This document shows, one piece after another, positions 34,863 to 44,512 of a DNA stretch of 64,000 nucleotides. A program made the position numbers and the translations under genes. This DNA is from Bacteroidia bacterium. GTDB taxonomy: Bacteria; Bacteroidota; Bacteroidia; J057. Below the pieces are notes generated by a model. The model was not told the origin of the DNA. It did not search any database and saw only the letters and a program-made list of their open reading frames with translations. Position 1 is the first letter of the stretch. Each line of letters opens with the position of its first letter. The DNA lies in the NCBI GenBank assembly GCA_041391665.1, contig JAWKNO010000003.1, positions 1,426,001-1,490,000 on the forward strand, in the 5' to 3' direction.

Positions 34863-35819
34863 TCAGGACAGTTCTGCGCCTACTTTTTCGAGTAGAGCTT
34901 TGGAAGCGCGGATACCTGCATATTCATCCAGAACCCGGCCTTCATATTCAATTCCTACAAAACCGCGATACCCAGCGTCTTTGACGATTTGCATCATGCG
35001 TTTATAGTCTGTGTGGATTTCATTGCCAGCCTCATCGAAGTCGTTGGTTTTGGCGCTTACCGCTTTGGCGTACTTCATCATTTCAGTTACACCCGTATAG
35101 CGGTCATATTCTTCGTCACAGCCATTTTCAGTGCGTTTGAGACAGAAGTTACCAAAGTCGGGCAACGTTCCGCAGTTTTCCATTGCGATTTCTGCCATTA
35201 CGCCAGTGAGCCAGCTTCCGTCGGAGGAATAACCACCATGATTTTCGACGATTACATTCATTCCGAAGTCTTTGGCAAATGTAGCGAGGCTACCCAACCC
35301 CTGCACAGCGCCTGCATGCACTTCTTCGGCAGTTCCTACCCCGTGGGCATTTACCCGGATGGAGTGGCAGCCGAGAAATTTGGCAGCTTCCACCCATTTG
35401 TAGTGGTTTTCGACAGCAATTTTGCGTTCAGCTTCATCAGGCGCACCCAGGCTTCCTTCTCCATCAATCATAATGAGAAGCGTTTTAAGTCCCAGATCAT
35501 CGGCGCGGGTTTTCAGTTCGGTGAGATATGCGGTATCTTTTGCTTTGTCCTTAAAAAACTGATTGACATACTCTACCCCATCAACGCCAAACTCATTTTT
35601 GGCTACGCCCGGGAATTCCATATGTGTCAATTTGCCATCAAACAAAGTTTTGTGGAGAGACCATTCTGCCAGTGAAATTTTAAAAAACATTTCTTTTACC
35701 GTGTCATTAGTTTGGTTAGTGGCCGGAGAATGACAGCTTTCGAGCAGCCAGGGAGTGATGATTAATCCAGAGGTTGCGAGAGCACTTTTTTGGAGGAAGG
35801 TACGGCGCTTGAGATTCAT
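34863..35819 (-). CDS. Sugar phosphate isomerase/epimerase-like TIM barrel with Tat-type signal
   Basis: The 318-residue protein has a twin-arginine-type leader (NLKRRTFLQKSALATSGL) with a possible lipobox LLESC. It is followed by an AP-endonuclease-2-type TIM barrel (FKISLAEWSLHK ... CHSIRVNAHGVG ... NVIVENHGGYSSDG ... GFVGIEYEGR). The Glu and His residues of the metal site are present in VENHGGYS and IEYEG. Exported members of this family in Bacteroidota act on free sugars or 3-keto sugars rather than sugar phosphates; the substrate is unknown here. It converges with the GH5 gene, with only two bases between stops. Confidence 0.85.
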   Translation of the reverse strand: MNLKRRTFLQKSALATSGLIITPWLLESCHSPATNQTNDTVKEMFFKISLAEWSLHKTLFDGKLTHMEFPGVAKNEFGVDGVEYVNQFFKDKAKDTAYLTELKTRADDLGLKTLLIMIDGEGSLGAPDEAERKIAVENHYKWVEAAKFLGCHSIRVNAHGVGTAEEVHAGAVQGLGSLATFAKDFGMNVIVENHGGYSSDGSWLTGVMAEIAMENCGTLPDFGNFCLKRTENGCDEEYDRYTGVTEMMKYAKAVSAKTNDFDEAGNEIHTDYKRMMQIVKDAGYRGFVGIEYEGRVLDEYAGIRASKALLEKVGAELS

Positions 35820-36185
35820 GAGTTAAACAGTATTTAGAGGTCAGTGAAAGGTAAGGCTCAAATTAAAAATTTTCGGTAAAAAAGATACTGTCATTCGGGC
35901 TTTATGGGATAAATTAAAGTAGCAGGGAAAAAATGCAAAGGAGCGGGCCATTCACGATAAAGGGGAATTGGATTTTGTTGGGGAAATGGTTAATATAGCG
36001 TTTGATAATTTGGAAGAATATCCATAAATTAACCCCCGTTAACGGGGGTTAGCGCCTCCCACAGGCTTAACAAATTGTCATTCCCCCCCTAATTCCCGTC
36101 CATATAAATCCCTTTTTCAACACTATTGGAGTAAAACGATTATTTTGCCGATAATTGCTTTCCTTTTCGGGGCGAATTTATTTCT
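35820..36185. other. Intergenic region with a 22-bp perfect palindrome
   Basis: The 366-base gap between the minus-strand isomerase-like gene and the plus-strand GH2 gene holds no coding frame of note. Its main feature is a perfect loopless palindrome at 36030-36051 (half site TAACCCCCGTT). TATTTTG near 36141-36147 is a weak match to the Bacteroidota -7 box for the GH2 gene. Confidence 0.5.
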
Positions 36186-38780
36186 ATGCTTATGAAGTAT
36201 ATCTGGAATGCCTTATCGATTCTATTTCTCCTTTTTCTACTGCCCTCCTGTAACGATAACTCTATGCAATTTATCCGGCAAACCCTTGGCTCTAACTGGG
36301 AATTCCGCCAGCTTCCTCAAGATACCTGGATGCCTGCCACCGTTCCTGGCACAGTTCATAGCGACCTGTTCAACAATGGAAAAATCCCTGATCCGCAATA
36401 CCGTACTCAGGAAAAAGATGTGCAGTGGATCGAAGATGAGGATTGGGAATATAAAACCGAACTCTCCGCAAATAGCGAATTGCTTGCAATGGACGCCATT
36501 CACCTTAAATTTAACGGGTTGGATACCTATGCAGATGTTTTCCTCAACGACTCACTCCTATTGACTGCCGACAATATGTTTCGGACATGGGAAGTCGATG
36601 TCAAACCCTTTCTGAAGCAGGGAAACAACGAATTGCGGGTTTATTTCCATTCTCCGATCTCGGAGGGAATGAAGAAGTTTAATGCTACCCCCTACCTTAT
36701 TCCCGCGACCAATGAACTCGCCCCTCAGGACCGCCGTACCAGCGTACATACCCGCAAAGCACCCTATCACTTTGGCTGGGACTGGGGACAGCGTCTCGTC
36801 ACCAGCGGGATATGGAGGCCGGTCGAACTGATCGCATGGAATCATGCCCGGATAGAAGATGTGCGTATCCAGACACAATCTATTTCTCCGGAAAAAGCAA
36901 AGTATCTGGCTCTTGTAAATATTTCTGCGGTATCTTCTGTGGAGGTAAAACTGGATGTTTTTATTAATGATAATCCGGCTTCCATTAGCACAAAAACCAT
37001 TTCGGCGAAACCAGGAACCACAGCTGTAGAAATTCCTTTTGATATTACTAACCCGGAGATTTGGTGGCCAAACGGCCTGGGAGACCATCCTTTGTATAAT
37101 ATTTCCTTCCGGCTTTCAACTGGCGGGGCTGTTGTCCATTCCCATAAGGAAAGAATCGGTGTCAGAGAAGTTAAGTTGGTACAAACTCCCGATGATGCCG
37201 GATCCAGTTTTCATTTTGAGGTAAATGGCATTCCTGTATTTATGAAAGGGGCAAACTATATTCCCCCTCACAATCTTAACCCTACCGTAACAACCGAACA
37301 ATACCAACGCGTGATCCAGGCCGCAGTGGATGCCCATATGAATATGCTCCGCGTTTGGGGAGGCGCCATTTACGAAAATGACGAATTTTATAACCTATGC
37401 GATGAAAACGGTATTCTCATCTGGCAAGATTTTATGTTTGCCTGTGCCATGTACCCCGCAAATGAGGCTTTTCTCGAAAGTGTGAAGCAGGAGGCCATTG
37501 ACAATATCAAACGCCTCCGTAATCACCCCTGCCTGGCTATGTACTGTGGAAATAATGAAAATCTTACCGCCTGGCACAACTGGAACTGGCAAACGACTCA
37601 CAACCTTTCGCCAGAAGATTCGGCAGAACTTTGGCATGGCTATGAGCGTGTATTCTATGAAATCCTGCCTGAAGCAATTCAAACCTATGACCCCGGCCGA
37701 TTTTTCTGGCCTTCCTCCCCTTCTTCTGCATTCAAAGAACTCGCCAACCATACCTCCGGCGATGAACATGACTGGCGGATTTGGTTTCAGCAAAAACCTT
37801 TCGATACCTATAAAGAAAAAACCGGGCGATTTGTCAGTGAATATGGCCTGCAGGCTTATCCTGATATGCGCACCGTCCGGGCATTTGCCAGAGAAGACGA
37901 ACTGGACATGGACTCTGAGGTGATGCGCCACCGCCAGCGTTCCTTCATGCCCTACATCGCACCCGGATTTAGTGGAAATGACATGATCCTCTATTATGTG
38001 CGTGAATATTTTCCCGATCCCAAAGATTTTTCCGAATTGGTTTACTTTAGCCAATTGACCCAGAAAGAAGCGCTCAAAACCGGCACGGAAGCCCACCGAC
38101 GAAATAAACCTTATACCATGGGCTCGCTCTATTGGCAGATTGATGACTGCTGGCCGACCATGTCCTGGGCAAGTATGGATTATTTCGGCAGGTGGAAAGC
38201 CAGTCATTACGCAGTAAAAAAATCGTATGAAGAAGTAATTGTTTCTCCCACAGTTGATGATGGAAAGGTACGGGTCTATGTGGTTTCTGACCGAATGACG
38301 CCCGTAACCGCGCAAATAGAAATTAAACTGATGGACTTTTATGGGAAAATTTTATTCTCTCAGAATATCCCCGTGGAAGTATATGCTAATTCCAGCCGGT
38401 ATTTTTTTGAAAAACCGCTGGAATCAATGATACAGCCGGGAATGGAAAAACGCCTCATGCTGGTAACAACCCTGCGTGAAAATGAATCAGTTCTGTCAGA
38501 CAATATCCTGTATTTTGCACGCCCCAAGTCCCTGGATTTGCCAGAACCATCGCTCAAAACAACGGTTTCCGGGGAGAAAGGTAATTATACCGTAACCGTC
38601 ACTTCGAATGCACTTGCCCTTGGCGTTCATCTGGATGTAACAGAACTGGAAGGTTTCTTCTCCGACAACTATTTTGATCTTTTACCCGGAGAAACTCGTA
38701 CAGTCACTTTTACCCCCAAAACAAATGAAAAACCTCACTCGATGACCCTTACCACGCGCTCAGTGAGGAAAAGTGAATAA
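36186..38780 (+). CDS. GH2 beta-mannosidase, lipoprotein
   Basis: An 864-residue exo-beta-mannosidase. The signal ends LLPSC (lipobox), then the GH2 sugar-binding domain (NWEFRQLPQDTWMPATVPGTVHSDLF), the WDWGQRLVTSGIWRPVELIAW segment (about 198-218) typical of mannosidases, and an immunoglobulin-like domain. The TIM barrel has acid/base Glu458 in CGNNENLTAW and nucleophile Glu552 in FVSEYGLQAYP; C-terminal beta domains follow. It releases mannose from the non-reducing ends of manno-oligosaccharides, downstream of the GH5 enzyme. Two ATGs (36186, 36192) are possible starts. The gap upstream contains a 22-bp palindrome. Confidence 0.95.
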   Translation: MLMKYIWNALSILFLLFLLPSCNDNSMQFIRQTLGSNWEFRQLPQDTWMPATVPGTVHSDLFNNGKIPDPQYRTQEKDVQWIEDEDWEYKTELSANSELLAMDAIHLKFNGLDTYADVFLNDSLLLTADNMFRTWEVDVKPFLKQGNNELRVYFHSPISEGMKKFNATPYLIPATNELAPQDRRTSVHTRKAPYHFGWDWGQRLVTSGIWRPVELIAWNHARIEDVRIQTQSISPEKAKYLALVNISAVSSVEVKLDVFINDNPASISTKTISAKPGTTAVEIPFDITNPEIWWPNGLGDHPLYNISFRLSTGGAVVHSHKERIGVREVKLVQTPDDAGSSFHFEVNGIPVFMKGANYIPPHNLNPTVTTEQYQRVIQAAVDAHMNMLRVWGGAIYENDEFYNLCDENGILIWQDFMFACAMYPANEAFLESVKQEAIDNIKRLRNHPCLAMYCGNNENLTAWHNWNWQTTHNLSPEDSAELWHGYERVFYEILPEAIQTYDPGRFFWPSSPSSAFKELANHTSGDEHDWRIWFQQKPFDTYKEKTGRFVSEYGLQAYPDMRTVRAFAREDELDMDSEVMRHRQRSFMPYIAPGFSGNDMILYYVREYFPDPKDFSELVYFSQLTQKEALKTGTEAHRRNKPYTMGSLYWQIDDCWPTMSWASMDYFGRWKASHYAVKKSYEEVIVSPTVDDGKVRVYVVSDRMTPVTAQIEIKLMDFYGKILFSQNIPVEVYANSSRYFFEKPLESMIQPGMEKRLMLVTTLRENESVLSDNILYFARPKSLDLPEPSLKTTVSGEKGNYTVTVTSNALALGVHLDVTELEGFFSDNYFDLLPGETRTVTFTPKTNEKPHSMTLTTRSVRKSE

Positions 38781-38798
38781 TTTTTTAAATCTGTACCT

Positions 38799-39347
38799 AT
38801 GACCGTTATCTACACTTCGTCCGCAGAAATCGAATCCCGGTTGCCGGAGATTTTGAATTCACCCTCCGACAATGGGGAAATCAAAATGCTGGTTGTCAGA
38901 AGAGCCTCCAACCATAGGGAAATCCGTAGGGAAGTTTTTTTCTCCCCCGAGGGCGGAATGGAAGGAGACCGTTGGGCAAAAGGAAAAAACAGCTATGATA
39001 TGGAGCGTGGAGATCAACTTACGCTGATGAACAGCCGCATTCTGGAGTTGATTGCGGGCAATGACCCCGACCGGATGGCGCTTGCTGGCGACAATATTGT
39101 CGCAGATTTTGACCTGCGCGATGAAAATCTCGTTGCTGGACAACAATTGCAGGCAGGGGAAGTCGTGCTGGAAGTTACGGAAGTCCCACACAAAGGATGT
39201 GTAAAATTCTCCCAGCGCTTTGGACCCGAAGCATTGAAATTTATCAATACGCCCTCCAACCGCCATCTGCATCTCCGGGGCATTTATGTAAAGGTGGTTT
39301 CCCCTGGAATCATCCGCGTTGGGGATTCCATCCGGAAAATATCGTAG
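38799..39347 (+). CDS. MOSC-domain protein
   Basis: The 182-residue protein is a stand-alone MOSC domain: FFSPEGGMEGDRW (about 48-59), QLTLMNSRILELI, LAGDNIVADFDL, and the strictly conserved Cys134 in PHKGCVKFSQRFG. MOSC proteins bind molybdenum cofactor or related thio groups for sulfur transfer or N-hydroxylated substrate reduction. There is no beta-barrel or ferredoxin domain. It begins 18 bases after the GH2 gene and may be co-transcribed, though a functional link is not apparent. A hairpin (39346-39376) at its stop may terminate it. Confidence 0.9.
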   Translation: MTVIYTSSAEIESRLPEILNSPSDNGEIKMLVVRRASNHREIRREVFFSPEGGMEGDRWAKGKNSYDMERGDQLTLMNSRILELIAGNDPDRMALAGDNIVADFDLRDENLVAGQQLQAGEVVLEVTEVPHKGCVKFSQRFGPEALKFINTPSNRHLHLRGIYVKVVSPGIIRVGDSIRKIS

Positions 39348-39376
39348 ACACCCGGTCGATTCCCAACCAGGTGTCT
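39346..39376. terminator. Hairpin between convergent MOSC and dienelactone hydrolase genes
   Basis: AGACACC (39346-39352) pairs with GGTGTCT (39370-39376), extended inside by GGT/ACC, between two converging genes. No T run follows on either strand, so termination is only suggested. Confidence 0.35.
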
Positions 39377-39387
39377 TCCATACGTTG

Positions 39388-40191
39388 TTACAACCCCGCC
39401 AGAATCGCTTTTAACCGCTCCCAGGAAGCGTTTCTGGCAAGCTTGTTGTAATCATCCTCGCTAAGTGCAGGATCATCCCCTGTACGCATGTAGGCGTGGC
39501 CTGCACCTGGATAAATCACCGGCTCATAAAATTTTGATCCGGCTTTCATATTTTCTTTGGACGGATCGATTGTGCTATTTACCCGGTTGTCATTGCCGCC
39601 ATAAAACCCATAAACCGGCGCTTTGATCCGCGCGTAGTCTTCCGCATTCTGCGGGCCTGTACCGTAAAAAACCAGAGCCGCTTTGATGTTTTCATTATTT
39701 GTAGCAAAACTGAAACATTGGCTTCCTCCCCAGCAAAAACCAATAGTTGCTGTTTTCCCATTCCCCGCCGAAAGCGAACGCGCATATAGTTCAACTGCCT
39801 GAAGATCTGCAGTTACCTGCTCGGGCTTTAACTCGTAGATTGCCTTACGGGCATCATCTGCATTGGCAAAGTCATCGGTCTTTCCCCCGTCGGGTCCTGC
39901 TCCTGATAGCATGTCGGGAGCAATGGCAATATATCCTGCCTCTGCAATCTGATCTGCAAAACTTCTTGCCCATTCATTCAACCCGCGGTTTTCATGTATG
40001 ACAATGATTACCGGAACATTTTCAGATACCTCCGGATATACCAGAAAACATTGAACAATCCGATCTCCGTATTTCACCTCTACCCACTCCTGATGACGGG
40101 GAGATTTTTCCAGTTGAGCCAAAGCGTAATCCTGCGCCCAAAGGCCAAAAGAAATACCAACAAGTATAACAAGTAATAAAGTACTTTTCAT
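39388..40191 (-). CDS. Secreted dienelactone hydrolase-family protein
   Basis: The 267-residue alpha/beta-hydrolase has a signal peptide ending GLWAQ (about residue 20). The family's VIVIHENRGLNEWARSFAD (about 62-80) is followed by the Cys nucleophile elbow Gly151-Phe-Cys153-Trp-Gly-Gly, and the late GAGHAYM carrying the catalytic His. It hydrolyses esters or lactones in the periplasm; substrate unknown. The ATG at 40191 is preferred over a GTG at 40230 that would overlap the upstream sulfatase. It is read 16 bases after the sulfatase stop, so the two are probably one operon, perhaps removing ester groups as well as sulfates from a polysaccharide. Confidence 0.9.
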   Translation of the reverse strand: MKSTLLLVILVGISFGLWAQDYALAQLEKSPRHQEWVEVKYGDRIVQCFLVYPEVSENVPVIIVIHENRGLNEWARSFADQIAEAGYIAIAPDMLSGAGPDGGKTDDFANADDARKAIYELKPEQVTADLQAVELYARSLSAGNGKTATIGFCWGGSQCFSFATNNENIKAALVFYGTGPQNAEDYARIKAPVYGFYGGNDNRVNSTIDPSKENMKAGSKFYEPVIYPGAGHAYMRTGDDPALSEDDYNKLARNASWERLKAILAGL

Positions 40192-40207
40192 AATAAGTAG
40201 TTTGTGT

Positions 40208-41851
40208 TTATTCGTATGTAACGTTCTCACTGGGTTTATAGCCGATTCTGTGTGCCTGAACGACCAGTTTTTCTCCGGGTCTCAGGGATAAGGGTTCCTG
40301 ATAAACCATCCAATGCTCTCCTTGTTCAGCATTACCTCCAAGAATCTGATATCCGATGGATGCGCCTTCTGTGGCACAGGTAATCGATACCTTACCCTCT
40401 GCTGCGACAAATTCGGGTTTTGCGGTCTCCGGCTGAATCTGCCCCGGCCAAATGGTTTCTAAAAATTCTGGCTCCGGCAAAAGGCCTCTGTCCTGAATCG
40501 CCGTCATCCAGCGGTCGCACTCTTCGCGGAGTTCGAGGAGTTTTTCCTGATACTGGGGAAGTTCTGCGAGGTTGTGTAATTCGTGCGGGTCATTGATACA
40601 GTCAAATAGCTCTTCTTTGGGTTTGGAATCCCTAAACCACTGAGCCTGATATTCGTTTAGTTCGCCCGCGTCGCGCATTCGCAGCAATTCCTGCATGATG
40701 GGCATTTGTTCGCGGTAACGTACTTTCAGGTAATAACCCTGTTCGGGGCGATAGTTGCGGAGATATTTGAACTGATGGTCGCGTACGGCGCGGATCATAT
40801 CGTATTCGGAGTCAAATCGATCACCGCCTCCATGAATATATTTTCTTTGGGGGCTGGTGGCATATCTGCCGAGGAAAGCTCTCCCGTCTACATAAGCCGG
40901 CGGTTCTATGCCAGCAAGAGACAGGATGGTAGGTTTGAAATCTACAAAACTGACGAGCTGATCATCGATTTCTCCTGCATTTCTTTGGTCAGGAAATCGA
41001 ATAATCAGGGGTAAATGTAATCCTGAATCATAACACAATCTTTTCATTCTCGGTAAAGGCCCGCCATGGTCTGCATACCAGAAAATAATGGTGCTGTCCA
41101 GCAGATTATCTTCTTTCAGTTGCCGGATGATTTCGCCTACCTGTGCATCCATTTCCTTTATGTTGGAGTACATTCTGCGAATGTCTTTTCTGCCGATCTC
41201 ATTATCAGGAAGATACGGTGGCACGGGGACGTCGAGATCTTCATCCACCCAGAGAGAATCTTCCGCTTTAGTCCAGATTCGCGATTCGTGGGTGACCTCA
41301 AAGTTGAAAATAGCAAAAAATGGCTGCCCCGGTGCGCGGTTGCGCCAATGTGCATTTTTACTGCTTTCGTCCCATGCAGTTACTGGCTTTTTCCATTGGT
41401 AATCTTCCTTTGCATTGTTGGTACAGTAGTAACCTGCCATTCGGAGGTGTTCGCCGTGCATTCTCACTTCCGGGGGAATAACCGCTTCGTAAGGTTTAAG
41501 GCCCGGGGCAAAATAGGCGGGATTTCCGCCCGTGCGCATGTGCATGCTGCCAATATGCGAGGGATACATCCCTGTAGCAATGGCCGACCGGCTGGGGGCG
41601 CAAACTCCTGAAGGCGAATATACCTGCGTATAGCGGATGCCTTCAGCCGCAAGCCAGCTAAGTGTGGGAGTTTCTACCGTCGAATCGCCAAATGACGGAA
41701 TATAAGGCCCCAGGTCTTCAGCTACCAGCCAGATGATATTCGGGCGGAAAGGCAACTCGCGGTAAGGTTGCTCATCCTTTTCCGGAGAGGGCTTCGGATC
41801 ACAGGCTGTGAGTATGACCACACAGGCCAGCAAGAGGAAAGGAAACTTCAT
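40208..41851 (-). CDS. Lipoprotein sulfatase (type I, S1)
   Basis: The 547-residue sulfatase has a lipoprotein signal ending ILTAC (Cys17). It starts FRPNIIWLVAEDLGPY, where AED replaces the more usual TDDQ at the metal site, and carries the formylglycine motif Cys84-Ala-Pro-Ser-Arg. Later segments YADHGGPLPRMK and VSFVDFKPTILSLAGI match sulfatases acting on glycans. The last 80 residues form a beta domain (ETAKPEFVAAEGKVSITCATEGASIGYQI). It acts in the periplasm or at the cell surface and needs a maturation enzyme not coded here. Upstream gene of a two-gene operon with the dienelactone hydrolase. Confidence 0.9.
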   Translation of the reverse strand: MKFPFLLLACVVILTACDPKPSPEKDEQPYRELPFRPNIIWLVAEDLGPYIPSFGDSTVETPTLSWLAAEGIRYTQVYSPSGVCAPSRSAIATGMYPSHIGSMHMRTGGNPAYFAPGLKPYEAVIPPEVRMHGEHLRMAGYYCTNNAKEDYQWKKPVTAWDESSKNAHWRNRAPGQPFFAIFNFEVTHESRIWTKAEDSLWVDEDLDVPVPPYLPDNEIGRKDIRRMYSNIKEMDAQVGEIIRQLKEDNLLDSTIIFWYADHGGPLPRMKRLCYDSGLHLPLIIRFPDQRNAGEIDDQLVSFVDFKPTILSLAGIEPPAYVDGRAFLGRYATSPQRKYIHGGGDRFDSEYDMIRAVRDHQFKYLRNYRPEQGYYLKVRYREQMPIMQELLRMRDAGELNEYQAQWFRDSKPKEELFDCINDPHELHNLAELPQYQEKLLELREECDRWMTAIQDRGLLPEPEFLETIWPGQIQPETAKPEFVAAEGKVSITCATEGASIGYQILGGNAEQGEHWMVYQEPLSLRPGEKLVVQAHRIGYKPSENVTYE

Positions 41852-41926
41852 AGTAGTAGAGATAATAATGAGGGTTTTACTACTGCAAAATAGGGTTTCC
41901 TTTGTAAGAAAAAAAGCGTTTACCGC

Positions 41927-44512
41927 TTACTCCATCCGTATCGCCTCCACCGGATTGGCTGACGCTGCGCGAAGTGCCTGAAACAGGATCGTCAGCCAGG
42001 CGACCGCAACTGATATGCCTCCCGCTGCTAAAAATACGCCTATTCCCATGTCCGTGCGATACGCATATCCCGACAACCAATAGCTAAGCAACAGCCACCC
42101 GGCAATCGTTGAGATAACAAATGCTAGCCCAACCAGCAGAACAAATGACCGCGACATGAGCATGACAAGATTCGGAACTGACGCACCCAACACTTTCCTG
42201 ATGCCTATTTCCCGCGTACGCTGTTGAGCAGAAAACGAAGCCAGTCCCAGCAACCCAAGGCAGGCAATGAATATGGCGATCCCTGCAAAATAACGCGCCA
42301 GCTGGCCCATGACCGTTTCTGATTCGTAGTACTGTTGATAGGTATCATCCAAAAACCGATAGTCCATCGGAAGGTTTCCATTGTATTCTTTGTATATTGT
42401 TGTCAGTCCGGCAAGGGCTGTTTCGATCTGCCCGGGCGCTGTCCGGGCAAACATAAACCCACAGTCTTCGGGTCGCAGGGTCAAAATGACCGGCTCAATG
42501 GGGGTGTGCATAGACGTAATATGAAAATCTTTAATCACACCGATAATTCGGCCTTTTCTCCCCCAGACTTCGAGCTCTTTGTCGAGCGGCTCTGTCAACC
42601 CCATCGCCTTTGCCGAGGTTTCATTGATCAGGTAGTTGGCTGAGTCAAGGGAATAGTCTGTAGAGAAATTTCTACCAGAAGCCAGGCCGATATGCATATT
42701 GTCGAGAAAGTCTTCATTGACCTTCAGTACGTGAAAGTACATTTCCAGATTGGGGTCTTTGCCTTCCCAGTCGGGGCTGCTGGTTGAGTTTTGAACCATA
42801 AGTGGATTCTGGTCTGAAATAGAAACCGAAGTTACGCCGGGTACCGACAGCATTTTTTCTTTCAACGCGGGAAAGTTGTTGTTCATATTTTGCGAATGGC
42901 CAAAAAATATCATGTTTTCTTTGTCCAGACCCAGATTTTGATTTTTGAGAAAATTTACCTGCTGATTTACCACCAATGCACCAATGATCAGCAAAATGGA
43001 AAGTGAAAACTGAAATACCACCAACCCCATCCGTATCCACACAGCGCTATTGCCAAATTTTAACGTCCCTTTCAAAATCTGTACTACCTGAAATGATGAG
43101 AGGAAAAAGGAAGGATAACTCCCTGATAATATTCCTGCAAATCCTGCAATGCCCAAAAATATCAGCCAATACTGCGGACTCGCATAGTCAATCGACAGAT
43201 TTTTCCCTGTGAGCGAATTAAAAAATGGCATCAATAACTCCATTGACAAAACAACCACAACCATGGAAATCATTACAGTAAGGATCGATTCGCTCATAAA
43301 CTGACTGATCAGCGAAGACCGGGTTGCGCCAATGACTTTACGTACACCAATTTCTTTGGCGCGTTTGACCGAACGAGCCGTCGCAAGGTTCATAAAATTG
43401 ATACAGGCAATCAGAATCAAAAACAACGCTACCACTGAAAAAATGCGCACATAGCTGATTTTTCCACCCGAAGATTTCCCGTTTTCAAATTGAGAATACA
43501 GGTGTTCTTTTGTCAATGGATGTAAAAACAAACTCGCTTCAGCATCAGGGTAATGCCGGTTAATGGCTTCTTGTATATTCGCACTGGCAACTTTCCCGTC
43601 TGTATTTTCTTTCAGCATGACATACATCCAGAAGTTGAAATTCCCCCATTCTTTTTGCCATGGCTGATTTTCAACGAGGTCTTCGACAGAGAGCACAAAG
43701 TCAAACTTCAGGGAAGAATTGTCTGGAACATTAGCAAAAACGCCGGTTACCTTTACATCCCGGTTATTATTGATTCGAATGGTTTTCCCCAAAGTGTTGC
43801 CCTTCCAGTTTTCTCCAAAGTATTTGCGGGCAAGATCTTCAGAGATGACCAGCGACTTTAAGTCACTCAGCACATCTTCAGGGTTTCCTTCCAGCAGTTC
43901 GTAGGAAAAAACCTCAAACATTTCCTTCCCTCCATAAAGGCCCTCCTCTTTAAATACTTTATCGTCCAGCCCAAAATTGGCGGCCCGGCTTGTTCCCATG
44001 AGTACAACATGGGAAATTTCGGGATATTCTTCCCGCAATACTTTTTCCAGCGGTTGCGGCACCGTTCCCCAGGTCACAATTTCGCCTTCACTGAAAGTCA
44101 TATTGCAGTAAACCCGGTAAATCTTGTCGGCGTTTGTGTGAAACCGGTCAAAACGCCATTCGTCAGAAACCCATAACAGCATAAACATCGCAGTGGTAAT
44201 GCCGACGGTGAGTCCCAGAATATTGATAGCGGTAAAAGCTTTTTGCCGCTGCATGTTGCGCAGGGCGATTTTGATATGGTTTTTCCACATGGCAGTATAG
44301 ATGATGAATGCAAATTTTCTCAAAATGCGAAGTCTGAAAAATCTGAAAACTTCCCACGAAAACAACCGCCGTGCATGGCCAGGGCCTTTCTCTTCTACAC
44401 GACGGTAAAACAATTCGAAGAGATCACCTTCAATCTCTTCCAGCAGATCCGGATGACAATACCACCGGAGAAACTTCTGCGCCCAACGTGGCGGTTGAAA
44501 TTGAGGATTCAT
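41927..44512 (-). CDS. FtsX/MacB-type ABC transporter permease with PadR-linked prefix domain
   Basis: The 861-residue permease starts with the 'permease prefix domain 2' (RWAQKFLRWYCHPDLLEEIEGDLFELFYRR), found when the gene follows a PadR regulator. Then come two MacB periplasmic-core/FtsX modules: a membrane helix near 95, a periplasmic domain to about 330, three helices, and the repeat (second core about 490-680, helices to 855). It ends SANPVEAIR. No ATPase gene is adjacent. Such permeases are mechanotransmission parts of export or signalling systems. It overlaps the PadR gene by four bases (ATGA), so the two are translationally coupled. Confidence 0.9.
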   Translation of the reverse strand: MNPQFQPPRWAQKFLRWYCHPDLLEEIEGDLFELFYRRVEEKGPGHARRLFSWEVFRFFRLRILRKFAFIIYTAMWKNHIKIALRNMQRQKAFTAINILGLTVGITTAMFMLLWVSDEWRFDRFHTNADKIYRVYCNMTFSEGEIVTWGTVPQPLEKVLREEYPEISHVVLMGTSRAANFGLDDKVFKEEGLYGGKEMFEVFSYELLEGNPEDVLSDLKSLVISEDLARKYFGENWKGNTLGKTIRINNNRDVKVTGVFANVPDNSSLKFDFVLSVEDLVENQPWQKEWGNFNFWMYVMLKENTDGKVASANIQEAINRHYPDAEASLFLHPLTKEHLYSQFENGKSSGGKISYVRIFSVVALFLILIACINFMNLATARSVKRAKEIGVRKVIGATRSSLISQFMSESILTVMISMVVVVLSMELLMPFFNSLTGKNLSIDYASPQYWLIFLGIAGFAGILSGSYPSFFLSSFQVVQILKGTLKFGNSAVWIRMGLVVFQFSLSILLIIGALVVNQQVNFLKNQNLGLDKENMIFFGHSQNMNNNFPALKEKMLSVPGVTSVSISDQNPLMVQNSTSSPDWEGKDPNLEMYFHVLKVNEDFLDNMHIGLASGRNFSTDYSLDSANYLINETSAKAMGLTEPLDKELEVWGRKGRIIGVIKDFHITSMHTPIEPVILTLRPEDCGFMFARTAPGQIETALAGLTTIYKEYNGNLPMDYRFLDDTYQQYYESETVMGQLARYFAGIAIFIACLGLLGLASFSAQQRTREIGIRKVLGASVPNLVMLMSRSFVLLVGLAFVISTIAGWLLLSYWLSGYAYRTDMGIGVFLAAGGISVAVAWLTILFQALRAASANPVEAIRME

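Noticed and set aside
37395..38315. Long open frame antisense to the GH2 beta-mannosidase
   Set aside because: The sense strand has full GH2 motifs with catalytic residues. The antisense product has no domain and is a composition effect; similar long antisense frames over the histidine kinase, sulfatase and hybrid-sensor genes are dismissed for the same reason.
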